Below, in pieces: positions 15,629 to 22,399 of a DNA stretch of 22,399 bases (within the stretch, counting starts at the first letter, position 1; each line of letters starts with the position of its first letter). The stretch spans positions 1 through 22,399 of the forward strand of contig JAFGOU010000393.1 of assembly GCA_016926315.1 (NCBI GenBank). The letters are read 5' to 3'. This stretch comes from Chitinispirillaceae bacterium (GTDB taxonomy: Bacteria > Fibrobacterota > Chitinivibrionia > Chitinivibrionales > Chitinispirillaceae). A program made the translations under genes and the position numbers. A model generated the notes under the pieces. The model was given only the letters and a program-made list of their open reading frames with translations. It was not told the DNA's origin and did no database searches.

Positions 15629-16867
15629 TTATAAATCTACTATCGGCGGCGTTATCATTGCAACATTCCCTTTGCGCGGAGGCGGAGTGAGCAGCAGAAG
15701 CGCCATGAACATAGCGAACGCACCAATGGTCGGCGCCAGCCAGAACAGATGATAGTTGACCGCACCCTCCGCCGGAGTACACCAGTCAAGGACTCCACCC
15801 ACGAGAATGCTGCCGGCAAAATTTCCGATTCCCTGGGTAATCATGCCGAAAAGCTGGTGAACACCGGTACGGGAGACGCGGTCGCAGAAACCGTCGAGAT
15901 AAATCGCCGCAGTGGTATAGATGAACGTATACGCGAGGCCATGAACGGTCAGCCCTGCAAGAATGAGCGGCAGGGGACCGCCAACGGCGCAGGCGACGTA
16001 CCGGAAAAGGTCGAAGGTGATACCAAGGAGAATGATTTTTTTCGATCCGCCTTTGACGATAAGCCATCCGAGCAGGAACATGCCGAATACCTCGGGAACC
16101 TGGCCAAGGCTCATGGACGGCATGATGTTTCTGTCATGAAATCCGATTGCGCTGAGAAAGGGGGAGGTGCCGAAATAATAGAACCGGTCCACCATGGTAA
16201 TCAACAGCATAAAGAGGCAGAAAAGGGCGACCTCGGGTTTCCTGAGAATGCGGAGCGCTTCAAGTGGAAGAAATCCTTCGGTTCGTTCACCGGTCCGTTT
16301 TGACGAGGGCAAGGCAAAGGCGAACGCACCAAGGGCAAAGGATGCCAGCCCGGCCAGTTTGAGCGCATCGGGAAGCCTGCTCTGGGCGATGTCCGTGCCG
16401 CCGCCGCGGAGCCAGAAAAAACTGAAAAGCCATGCGACCGCTATCCAGCCGATGGTCCCCCATACCCGCATGGCGCCGAACCGGTGACGCGTACCCGGGG
16501 AGTGGTGAAATACGATCGCATTGGTGAGTGCAAACGTCGGCGTGGTAACCAGGGTATAGGCGAGATAGAAGAGTGTCGCCGGAATAAACGCGGATTGAGC
16601 GGAAAACGCGAGCATCAATGCGCCGCCTGCAAAGTGGCAAACCCCGAGCAGGTATTCCGACCGGATAAACCGGTCGGCGATATACACGGTGAATAGAGGC
16701 GCTATTATTGATCCAAGCGAGGTGAGGGCGATGATGATCCCAGCCTGGGAACCTGAGAAATGGAGATGATTGATAAGGTACAGGCTCAGAACCGGAATAA
16801 ACGCTCCGCCGATGAAAAACTGGAGGAACATCATGGCGGAGAGACGAAGGTAAACGGATCGGGTCAC
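15629..16867 (-). CDS. MFS transporter (nucleoside-H+ symporter / LacY-like subgroup)
   Basis: A 412-aa inner-membrane major facilitator protein with about twelve hydrophobic segments. FIGGAFIPVLSLYL (18-31) opens the first helix, the FGAMRVWGTIGW stretch (about 129-140) is typical of the NupG/PhpT-like Nuc_H_symport group, and the central loop (about 185-205) is basic. The start is GTG at 16867; an in-frame stop lies five codons upstream, and the first internal ATG (16834) has no ribosome-binding site, so GTG with a weak AGGT upstream is preferred. Substrate cannot be assigned; sugars, nucleosides or phenylpropionate are transported by relatives. The thioredoxin lipoprotein gene follows immediately. 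Confidence 0.85.
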   Translation of the reverse strand: MTRSVYLRLSAMMFLQFFIGGAFIPVLSLYLINHLHFSGSQAGIIIALTSLGSIIAPLFTVYIADRFIRSEYLLGVCHFAGGALMLAFSAQSAFIPATLFYLAYTLVTTPTFALTNAIVFHHSPGTRHRFGAMRVWGTIGWIAVAWLFSFFWLRGGGTDIAQSRLPDALKLAGLASFALGAFAFALPSSKRTGERTEGFLPLEALRILRKPEVALFCLFMLLITMVDRFYYFGTSPFLSAIGFHDRNIMPSMSLGQVPEVFGMFLLGWLIVKGGSKKIILLGITFDLFRYVACAVGGPLPLILAGLTVHGLAYTFIYTTAAIYLDGFCDRVSRTGVHQLFGMITQGIGNFAGSILVGGVLDWCTPAEGAVNYHLFWLAPTIGAFAMFMALLLLTPPPRKGNVAMITPPIVDL

Positions 16868-17010
16868 GGGGACGACCTGTTAAAGGTGGAGCGGCATGGC
16901 AAAATAAGGGTTGAAAATAGTTCATGTCGATACGGAAGTGAGTCGCTGGAAGTCGACATTAACGGTCTTAGCATAATCTGAACGGGTAGTGTATCAGTGA
17001 TGTGTTGTAC

Positions 17011-17035
17011 CGTCCATTCCTGCGAAGGCCGGGAT
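17011..17035. repeat. Decayed REP-like palindrome
   Basis: The segment reads CGTCCATTCCTGCGAAGGC followed by CGGGAT, differing at a few positions from the perfect element at 18016-18039 (arms ATTCCCGC/GCGGGAAT around GAAA). It keeps the CGTC lead, ATTCC, GCGAA and GGGA blocks. Similar CGTCATTCC...GGAAT palindromes are dispersed repeats in many bacterial genomes. Confidence 0.5.
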
Positions 17036-17144
17036 CGCGCAGGGGAGGTGCATTTACGGGCTTTTCACCAATGGACTCACGGCCTTTGCCGGAGTGGCGT
17101 TGAGCATATAATCGGGAGACGATTAATTAAGGTCAGGATTCTAT

Positions 17145-17173
17145 TTGACAGGGCCGGTAGCAGAAAATAACTT
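17145..17173 (+). promoter_or_regulatory. Probable sigma70-type promoter of the 219-aa outer-membrane gene
   Basis: A perfect -35 TTGACA (17145-17150) is separated by 17 bp from TAACTT (17168-17173), which keeps the three most important -10 bases. It predicts a leader of about 50 bases ending in AAAGGAG 6 bases before the ATG at 17231. Confidence 0.6.
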
Positions 17174-17230
17174 ATAGTGAATTTGATTCCGTAACAAAAG
17201 AGGGATAAACCTTTTTCAAAGGAGTGTTCC

Positions 17231-17890
17231 ATGGTTAAACGTTGTGTGGCTGGTCTGTTTGGCGCGGTAGTCGCGGTTTCGTTTTCGTTTGCGGACGTTT
17301 CCCCTGATATTTCTACCGGGTCGAAAGCGGTGCTGTTTACGTTCAGCGGGCTGGATGGCCTGGCGGCAGGGGAATATAATGGCGGTATCGGAGGGAAATA
17401 CTACCTGACGAACCCGATAGCCCTGCGCGGATCGCTGGCATTTGGCATGGCGAGTCAGGATCCTGATGGTGACGCATTCGGTTCAAGTACATCAATGCGG
17501 TTTGGTGTTTCCGCAGGAGCGGAATATCATTTATCGTTTGAAAGAGTGAGTCCGTTTTTCGGCGGAGAGATAGGTTTTTCAACCACATCGACCAAGGTGG
17601 TTGACTCGAACGCCGGTGCCAAAAGAACTCAAATAAACATCAGCGATGATCTCGACAACCCGGGGAGATCTTTTAATGTGGGCGCTCTCGGTGGCGTTGA
17701 ATTTTTCATCACCTCAGAGGTAAGTTTGAGCGCCGAGTACCAGCTTGGCTGGAGGATGCCGATAGGATATGAGCAAAAATTAATCACTGAAACAACTGCG
17801 GGGAAAGTTGAAACGACGACAAAGGTATCAGGGATTTCCGTATTTTCCATCTCCAACAGCGGTGCCTTGACCCTCGCGGTTTATTTTTAG
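17231..17890 (+). CDS. Small outer-membrane beta-barrel protein (219 aa)
   Basis: A predicted eight-strand-type outer-membrane barrel. A signal peptide (1-21, ending SFSFA) is followed by a chain of short amphipathic strands with GlyGly and aromatic turns: NGGIGGKYYL, LRGSLAFGM, MRFGVSAGAEYHL, SPFFGGEIGF, GALGGVEFFI and SLSAEYQLGW. The last strand (LTLAVYF) ends in Phe, the usual outer-membrane insertion signal. Size and pattern resemble the OmpW/OmpX/opacity-type proteins, but I cannot name a family. AAAGGAG lies 6 bases before the ATG, and a good promoter and terminator bracket the gene, so it is a single-gene transcript. Confidence 0.8.
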   Translation: MVKRCVAGLFGAVVAVSFSFADVSPDISTGSKAVLFTFSGLDGLAAGEYNGGIGGKYYLTNPIALRGSLAFGMASQDPDGDAFGSSTSMRFGVSAGAEYHLSFERVSPFFGGEIGFSTTSTKVVDSNAGAKRTQINISDDLDNPGRSFNVGALGGVEFFITSEVSLSAEYQLGWRMPIGYEQKLITETTAGKVETTTKVSGISVFSISNSGALTLAVYF

Positions 17891-17923
17891 GAGACGGAAA
17901 GAGCGTTTTGTTTTTCATTTTCC

Positions 17924-17959
17924 GCCCGTTCACCGTTTTTCGGCGGACGGGCTTTTTTT
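17924..17959 (+). terminator. Intrinsic terminator of the 219-aa outer-membrane gene
   Basis: The 12-bp stem GCCCGTTCACCG (17924-17935) and CGGCGGACGGGC (17941-17952) has one mismatch and one G-U pair around a TTTTT loop. It is followed by seven T residues (17953-17959), 34 bp after the stop codon. Confidence 0.85.
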
Positions 17960-18015
17960 GCGCCGGACGTTTCTCAACGGATCGCGTTTGTCGGGCGATG
18001 TACAGTCGATACAAA

Positions 18016-18039
18016 CGTCATTCCCGCGAAAGCGGGAAT
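18016..18039. repeat. REP-like palindrome with GAAA loop
   Basis: CGTC leads into perfect 8-base arms ATTCCCGC (18020-18027) and GCGGGAAT (18032-18039) around GAAA. No T-tract follows, so it is not a terminator. Its form is that of widely dispersed extragenic palindromes, and a decayed copy lies at 17011-17035 on the other side of the beta-barrel gene. Confidence 0.65.
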
Positions 18040-18059
18040 AGAGAGGACAACGGATCCTG

Positions 18060-18089
18060 TTGATACAGGAAAATCCTGAATAGTATAAT
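18060..18089 (+). promoter_or_regulatory. Strong sigma70-type promoter of the 962-aa modular protein
   Basis: TTGATA (18060-18065) and a perfect TATAAT (18084-18089) are 18 bp apart. An inverted repeat CCTGT-TGAT-ACAGG (18056-18069) lies across the -35 element and could be a regulator site. The predicted leader is about 100 bases. Confidence 0.65.
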
Positions 18090-18195
18090 CACCGGGAGAA
18101 CTTTGGCGGCCATTTTTTTACGGAGAACATTTTTTCGGACAAACGCATCATTTATCGCTATTCGAAGCGTCAACCAAAAAACAAAGGAGAACCGT

Positions 18196-21084
18196 ATGCC
18201 AGGAGTCATGAAGAAGGTGTGCGCCGCGGCCGTTACCTGTTTGGTCGCTATTGGAACAATCCATTCAGCCCCCCTTACCGTACTGGCTCCTGCCGCCGGG
18301 GACAGGATAAGCATAGGGGAATATTTCAATGTTTCCTGGCGCAACGACACCGCCGCACCTGCCGCCTATGTAACCATTCAGCTCTACCGCGGCTCCGAAT
18401 ACGAACGGACGCTGGTCACCGGAACGGTCAACGACGGTGTGCAGTCATGCATGGTTCCATCAGGCGTTGACACCGCTGCATCCTACCGGGTCAAGGTTTC
18501 CTACGACGGCAATTTCAATGCGTACAACTACAGCGACACGTTTACCTTCAAGGACTCCTCGGGGATCGCCATTATCGCTCCCGTATCGGGTGACAGTCTC
18601 GTTGCCGGCTCGACGTCGATTGCCCGATGGACCTCGTATGGCGGTGCCGGAACGACCTTTACGCTTCAGCTGCTGTCAGGCGGCACGTCCGTTTATACGA
18701 TTTCCAGCGGTTTTTCCGGTATTTCAGGCAGCAATACCTACTCCTGGACGGTGCCCTCCAATCTCGATACCACCAAATACTACCGGTTGAAAGTCGGTTC
18801 CTATAATCGACCAGAGGTTTACGGTGTCAGCGATTCGTTCCGGATACTGGACCGCTGGAGCATTTCGGTCAGCCGGCCCGCATCAACCGATACCCTGTCC
18901 ATGGGTTCCTATTTCTCGATTCAATGGTCAAGCCTGGGAAATCTGGGTTCGTATGTAAAAATAGAACTTTATCGGAACGGTCTGGTTTATTCCACCATCA
19001 ATACATCGGCATCAAACACCGGAACCTATTCGTGGTATGTTCCCACCACCCTGACAGCCGGTGGGAACTATGCAATCAGGTTGAGCAGCTACTACTATCC
19101 TGAACGCGCGGTCATGGGAGCCGCTTTTTTCATTCAAAGCCCTCCGACGATAGCCGTGGCCTCCCCAAAAGCCGGAGAGTGGATAAACCACGGAGATTCC
19201 AATTTTATCACCTGGACCAATGACGGTAAGGTAGGCAACACTGTTTCAATCTATCTCTATTCCAGCGGGTCCTTGTACCGGACACTGGCAACGTCGGTGG
19301 CCAATACCGGCTCGTTTCTCTGGATTGCATCGCCGACCATCACCGAGAGCGCGAACTACCGGATCCGCGTGAGTGACGGTACGATATATGGGGAGAGCGG
19401 CATATTCGGCGTGGGCGCGCCCTTTACCACGGTCGTGACATCGCCTGATTCCGGAACGGTACTTACACCGGGACAGAGCGTTTCCATTGCCTGGCGGACC
19501 ACCTATTTCACGTCAGGTTCATACTTGGAGATCTCCCTGTACCGCGGCGACGATTATATAGGCCTGCTGACCGGCTCGGTATATAACAACAACGGCCAGT
19601 ACTACTGGACGGTGCCGGCAACGTATTCAACCTCCGCGAATTACCGGGTCCTGATAATGAACAGCTCAAACGCAAGTCAGTATGCCTTCAGCAGACCGTT
19701 CACCATTTCGAACGATCCTTCCATAAGAATAACCCTTCCGCCGCCGGATACGGTGATCGAGCAGCGTTCGATCACGACTTTCTCCTGGACAGGCAACGGA
19801 CCGGCCGGTATGGTCTATATCTCCTGTTCTTTTAATAACGGGTCCACGTGGTCGCTGATAGACTCTGCAACAGACATTTCAGGCTCAAAAACACTCACCA
19901 CCCCATCGGTCTCCCGTTCCACGCCATGTCTTTTCCGGGTGTATCGCCAGGCAACCCCGTCCGTGGCCGATACGATCAGAATAACGCTTGGCATTCGTCC
20001 GGTGCTTCTCTCCATGGGATCGATGGTCGTTGACCCGCGACCGTTATTCGCATGGCATCCGGTCAAGAGCGATGAAACCTATACCATTGTCATCGATACG
20101 CTTCCCACGTTTTTCTCACCGATTATTTCCGAACCGGTTGCCGATACCTTCTACCGGCCCGGGTTCGACCTTCCCGCCGCCATGCTCTACTGGCGGGTCG
20201 TTGCACAAAGTCAGCCGCAACTGCCCTCGTTGACCGGGAGGTTCACGATTCAGGATCCGCGCATACCGGTACCGATCGGGGTGGAACCCGACCCGACCCA
20301 TGAGCGCCGGCCGCTGATTCAATGGCACCAGGTGAAAAATGCGTCTAGTTATAATATCATCATCGCGAACAACCCTTCATTCCTTGATGCGATAATAGCG
20401 CTGCCGGTTACCGATACCTTCATGGTACCGTCCGTGGACCTGCCGGTGGGAATCCTCTACTGGAAGGTACGGTCAAACCTGCTTGCCGGCTATTGCCCTG
20501 TCCAGCATTTCGAGGTCATCGCGGATACGCTCCCCATACTTCATGCCTTCAAAGGAATAACCGTGAGTTCAAGCAGGCCGTACTTTCGATGGAGCAATGT
20601 CCCCAACGCGCAGTACTACCGGATTGAGGTATACGATTCATCGGGAAAGCTTCTTCAGCAACCGCTACTCGCCACCAATGTTGCCGACAGTTCGTTCCAG
20701 CTCTCGACAGGGTTTGCGCCGGGGATATATTTCTGGCACGTGAGCAGCAGCCTGAACCTTGCCGCGTGGAGTCCGTGGGACAGCCTGAGGATTGCCGGGA
20801 CCGCGATAGCCGGTGCGGAACGGCTGCCTCAAAAAAGCGGGGTATGGGTAAACGTTTCCAGCGGTCGTCTGGCGGTGCGGTATGCGTGTCGTACATCGGC
20901 GCCGGTGTCCATAGCCATTTATTCAATCGGCGGGCGTCGCCTTCTTGAGCATCTCGACAGGCAATCGGCGCCGGGGTATTACTCATGGACCCCGGAGCGG
21001 ACGGTATTGCCGGCAGGTACGTATATCGTCCGTTCGCGGATCGATAACAATGCCTCTGTCAGGACCGTTGTTTTAGCGCCGTGA
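18196..21084 (+). CDS. Secreted modular protein: six Kre9-like Ig modules, three FN3-like modules, sorting tail
   Basis: A 962-aa secreted or surface protein without catalytic motifs. I start it at the ATG at 18196 because AAAGGAG lies about 6 bases before it and a signal peptide (1-25) follows; the frame is open another 31 codons upstream. Residues 27-598 hold six modules of roughly 90 aa (about 27-118, 123-217, 221-314, 317-405, 411-504, 508-598), each with the pattern P..G......G....I.W........V.I.LY, then Y.W.VP........YR.......; these match the Kre9/Knh1-type Ser-Thr-rich Ig-like domain. Residues 600-866 hold three FN3-like modules (RP.F.W.......Y.I.I ... YW.V). Residues 881-962 form a type IX-like sorting tail (SIAIYSIGGRRLL ... 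LPAGTYIVRS). Likely an adhesin or surface matrix protein; ligand unknown. Confidence 0.88.
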   Translation: MPGVMKKVCAAAVTCLVAIGTIHSAPLTVLAPAAGDRISIGEYFNVSWRNDTAAPAAYVTIQLYRGSEYERTLVTGTVNDGVQSCMVPSGVDTAASYRVKVSYDGNFNAYNYSDTFTFKDSSGIAIIAPVSGDSLVAGSTSIARWTSYGGAGTTFTLQLLSGGTSVYTISSGFSGISGSNTYSWTVPSNLDTTKYYRLKVGSYNRPEVYGVSDSFRILDRWSISVSRPASTDTLSMGSYFSIQWSSLGNLGSYVKIELYRNGLVYSTINTSASNTGTYSWYVPTTLTAGGNYAIRLSSYYYPERAVMGAAFFIQSPPTIAVASPKAGEWINHGDSNFITWTNDGKVGNTVSIYLYSSGSLYRTLATSVANTGSFLWIASPTITESANYRIRVSDGTIYGESGIFGVGAPFTTVVTSPDSGTVLTPGQSVSIAWRTTYFTSGSYLEISLYRGDDYIGLLTGSVYNNNGQYYWTVPATYSTSANYRVLIMNSSNASQYAFSRPFTISNDPSIRITLPPPDTVIEQRSITTFSWTGNGPAGMVYISCSFNNGSTWSLIDSATDISGSKTLTTPSVSRSTPCLFRVYRQATPSVADTIRITLGIRPVLLSMGSMVVDPRPLFAWHPVKSDETYTIVIDTLPTFFSPIISEPVADTFYRPGFDLPAAMLYWRVVAQSQPQLPSLTGRFTIQDPRIPVPIGVEPDPTHERRPLIQWHQVKNASSYNIIIANNPSFLDAIIALPVTDTFMVPSVDLPVGILYWKVRSNLLAGYCPVQHFEVIADTLPILHAFKGITVSSSRPYFRWSNVPNAQYYRIEVYDSSGKLLQQPLLATNVADSSFQLSTGFAPGIYFWHVSSSLNLAAWSPWDSLRIAGTAIAGAERLPQKSGVWVNVSSGRLAVRYACRTSAPVSIAIYSIGGRRLLEHLDRQSAPGYYSWTPERTVLPAGTYIVRSRIDNNASVRTVVLAP
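18274..19989 (+). repeat. Six tandem Ig-like (Kre9/Knh1-type) modules
   Basis: Encodes residues 27-598 of the 962-aa protein. Each unit is about 90 aa and begins with a proline followed some residues later by Gly and an I.W motif (FNVSW, SIARW, FSIQW, NFITW, VSIAW, TTFSW). Modules 1-5 share an LY or LL strand ending (IQLYRG, LQLLSG, IELYRN, IYLYSS, ISLYRG). Divergence at the protein level is considerable, so this is an old duplication rather than a recent slippage product. Confidence 0.75.
19993..20793 (+). repeat. Three tandem FN3-like modules
   Basis: Encodes residues 600-866. Units of about 85 aa share RPLFAW/RPLIQW/RPYFRW, then YTIVIDT/YNIIIAN/YRIEVYD, a D-x-F-x-x-P or SSFQL block, and LYWRV/LYWKV/YFWHV. 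Units one and two are the most alike, including PVADTF and PVTDTF. Confidence 0.75.
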
Positions 21085-21807
21085 TACCGGTTCACAAGGC
21101 CCGTCCGCTGACGGGCCTTTTTTTTCCTCTTTGCCTCTTACCCTCGTATTAAACAGCACCGTCATCTCGCCCCGCGGCGGTTTTATCCGGAACCGTTCCT
21201 GGAGTTCCGCGGATGTTCCCCGCATGAACTCTTCGTGGATCTTCGTCATCTCACGGGCAATGACCACCAGAACGTCACCGAGCGATTCGTTGATGTCTTC
21301 GAGTACCCTGATGATCCGGTGTGGCGTTTCGTAGAAGATAACGGTCCTGCGCTCATTCCCGAATGATTCAAGCAGGCGACGCCGGGCGCCGCTTTTAACG
21401 GGAAGGAAGTTTTCGAATAAAAACCGGTCAGTCGGCAGCCCGCTGCCGACCAGGGCACTGATAAAAGCGCATGCTCCCGGGATGGGGGTGATGGTCACTC
21501 CCGCTGCAACAGCGGCACGCACGAGGTTGAACGCCGGATCGGCAATGCCCGGCGTGCCCGCATCGGTAATCAGCGCCATGTCTTCTCCGGCCTGTAGCCG
21601 CGCAATGATGGCGGGTGTCACCCGCTCCTTGTTGAAATCGTGGTAGGAGAGCAGTGGCGTAGAGATACCGGCGTGGGCGCAGAGCGTGCGGCTGACCCTG
21701 GTGTCTTCGGCAAGGATGACAGGGACCTGTTTAAGTATCTGGACCGCCCGGAAAGAAATATCGCCGAGATTGCCGATGGGGGTGGCAACGAGAAAAAGAG
21801 TTGCCAT
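21073..21807 (-). CDS. rsmI: 16S rRNA 2'-O-ribose C1402 methyltransferase
   Basis: Cytoplasmic SAM-dependent methyltransferase of the tetrapyrrole-methylase fold that methylates the ribose of C1402 in the ribosomal decoding centre. The 244-aa protein shows the family motifs: VATPIGNLGDISFRA near the N-terminus, AEDTRVS, LSYHDFNKE, LITDAGTPGIADP, PIPGACAFISALVGSGLPTDRFLFENFLP and YETPHRI. The ATG at 21807 shares its A with the TGA of the preceding gene (TGATG), so translation is coupled; an ATG 42 codons upstream belongs to an out-of-frame overlap. The C-terminus after MTVLFNTRV is short, lacking the extra domain of the 286-aa E. coli enzyme, and its last 20 residues are encoded by the reverse of the convergent gene's terminator. 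The last 12 bp overlap the 962-aa gene. Confidence 0.95.
   Translation of the reverse strand: MATLFLVATPIGNLGDISFRAVQILKQVPVILAEDTRVSRTLCAHAGISTPLLSYHDFNKERVTPAIIARLQAGEDMALITDAGTPGIADPAFNLVRAAVAAGVTITPIPGACAFISALVGSGLPTDRFLFENFLPVKSGARRRLLESFGNERRTVIFYETPHRIIRVLEDINESLGDVLVVIAREMTKIHEEFMRGTSAELQERFRIKPPRGEMTVLFNTRVRGKEEKKGPSADGPCEPVSRR
21096..21125 (+). terminator. Intrinsic terminator of the 962-aa gene, inside the rsmI 3' end
   Basis: A 10-bp perfect stem, AAGGCCCGTC (21096-21105) and GACGGGCCTT (21110-21119), closes on the loop CGCT and continues into a run of T residues to 21125. It lies 11 bp after the stop codon of the 962-aa gene, on the plus strand, entirely within codons of rsmI on the other strand. 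On the minus strand the T side is missing, so it should not stop rsmI transcription. Confidence 0.88.
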
Positions 21808-22399
21808 CAATACCCTTCCAGTTTTGCAATACGGATCGTTTTGGAGACGGTTTTTTTCTGGTATCGCGCGGTCAGTTTGGCGTAGTAGGTGCCGTTGCCA
21901 ATACGGTAGTTTTCGCGGTCGCGGCCGTTCCATACGATTTCGTCATAGGCATGGGGATCGGTCTGCTGCACGGACCATATCCGTTTTCCCGTGACGGTAT
22001 AGATCTGGAGAACGACCCTATCGGGTGTGTTGGTGAGTTGAAAAGCGAACCTGACTTCCTGCGGAGGACCGTTGACTCCGCGTGCACGGAGATAGAAGGG
22101 GTTCGGGTGACAGGAGAAAAATTTGATGACGAGTTCTTCTCCCGGTTTATAGGCAAACGCCTGTTCGCTCGCATTGCCGGCAAGATCGGTGGCCGTGACA
22201 AAGAGTGAATCGATGGTCCGCTCAGGCGGTGGATAGGCGGTAACGGTCAGGTTCCTGAAATCGCCTTTTTTCTGGAGTACCGACTGCTGGAGGTTTTGAA
22301 GGGACCTGCGGTTAAGCGTGACGACAACCGATGACGGGATTATTCCCGAGGGATCGGCCATGAGGATGTTGAACGGCTGCTCTTTTGCCGCATAGTCAA
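21807..22399 (-). CDS. C-terminal part of a large secreted protein with FlgD-like Ig domain (5' end outside the window)
   Basis: The frame stays open through the window edge (about 196 residues readable), so the true start lies outside; the ATG at 22361 is internal. Readable parts: an Ig-like segment (EQPFNILMADPSGIIPSSVVVTLN ... SLFVTATDLAGNAS) and then a FlgD-like / sorting-type Ig domain with SCHPNPF, VVLQIYTVTGKRIW, EIVWNGRDRENYRIGNGTYYAKL. This ADPSGI ... TATDLAGN ... PNPF ... WDGRD-like order is what I know from the ends of gingipain-like C25 peptidases of the PorU type and other large secreted proteins in FCB bacteria. Without the N-terminus the enzyme class cannot be stated. It is upstream of, and translationally coupled to, rsmI through TGATG. 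Confidence 0.8.
   Translation of the reverse strand, partial: DYAAKEQPFNILMADPSGIIPSSVVVTLNRRSLQNLQQSVLQKKGDFRNLTVTAYPPPERTIDSLFVTATDLAGNASEQAFAYKPGEELVIKFFSCHPNPFYLRARGVNGPPQEVRFAFQLTNTPDRVVLQIYTVTGKRIWSVQQTDPHAYDEIVWNGRDRENYRIGNGTYYAKLTARYQKKTVSKTIRIAKLEGY

Larger units (their letters stand above)
16868..17230. other. Intergenic region holding a decayed palindrome and the promoter of the 219-aa gene
   Basis: No gene is seen in these 363 bases. Bases 17011-17035 are a decayed copy of the repeat found intact at 18016-18039. Bases 17145-17173 hold a good promoter for the downstream beta-barrel gene. The MFS promoter must lie near the left end, but I could not identify it. Confidence 0.6.
17891..18195. 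other. Intergenic region: terminator, REP-like palindrome, promoter
   Basis: These 305 bases contain no gene. In order they hold the terminator of the beta-barrel gene (17924-17959), an intact REP-like palindrome (18016-18039), the promoter of the 962-aa gene (18060-18089) and a leader of about 100 bases ending in AAAGGAG. The open frame of the 962-aa gene extends back to 18103, but that part overlaps the leader and lacks a ribosome-binding site. Confidence 0.7.

Noticed and set aside
1..22399. Mobile island or defence cluster
   Set aside because: No integrase, transposase, tRNA attachment site, restriction or toxin gene was seen; genes are mostly housekeeping, transport and envelope functions.

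Overview
The window looks like chromosome from a Gram-negative bacterium, most likely of the FCB group (Fibrobacterota / Chitinispirillia-like). This rests on two secreted proteins ending in type IX-like sorting tails, a fragment with a FlgD-like Ig fold of the kind found at the end of gingipain/PorU-type proteins, two outer-membrane beta-barrel candidates ending in Phe, and a lipoprotein thioredoxin. The phylum is inference from protein style, not from a marker gene. I see no tRNA, rRNA, CRISPR array, transposase, integrase or phage gene.

Layout. (1) 1-3854, minus strand: a secreted GH2 beta-galactosidase-type enzyme followed after 41 bp by a 455-aa outer-membrane protein; this looks like a two-gene carbohydrate operon. 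A palindrome-rich upstream region (3855-4077) may hold its operator. (2) 4078-5518, minus: a free-standing RecB/AddB/Cas4-type nuclease with an iron-sulfur Cys pattern, and a small zinc-ribbon protein. (3) 5645-7451, plus: an RqcH/NEMF relative lacking its N-terminal domains, then an unrecognised 229-aa protein preceded by a terminator-like hairpin. (4) 7516-10698, minus: TrpB2 and a Na+/phosphate cotransporter with a PhoU-like tail, whose mRNA may be leaderless. (5) 10941-14357, plus: an exported protein joining an UshA-like metallophosphatase fold to thioredoxin-like segments, with most expected catalytic residues missing, followed by a GT2-GtrA glycosyltransferase. (6) 14397-16867, minus: a DUF2914 protein, a thioredoxin-like lipoprotein and an MFS transporter; the last two probably form an operon. 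(7) 17231-21084, plus: a small beta-barrel protein and a 962-aa secreted protein built of six Ig-like and three FN3-like modules plus a sorting tail; each has its own good promoter. (8) 21073-22399, minus: rsmI, translationally coupled to the gene for a large secreted protein cut by the window edge. rsmI runs 12 bp into the convergent 962-aa gene and carries that gene's terminator inside its own 3' end.

How the genes fit together. The shared theme is the envelope and secretion: secreted enzymes and modular surface proteins with similar tails, beta-barrels, periplasmic redox-like proteins and transporters. They are mixed with housekeeping genes (trpB2, rsmI, phosphate uptake, a ribosome quality-control relative). 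I found no convincing new defence or mobile system. The most unusual items are the degenerate UshA-thioredoxin fusion, the headless RqcH relative, the overlapping rsmI 3' end and the tandem Ig-module protein.
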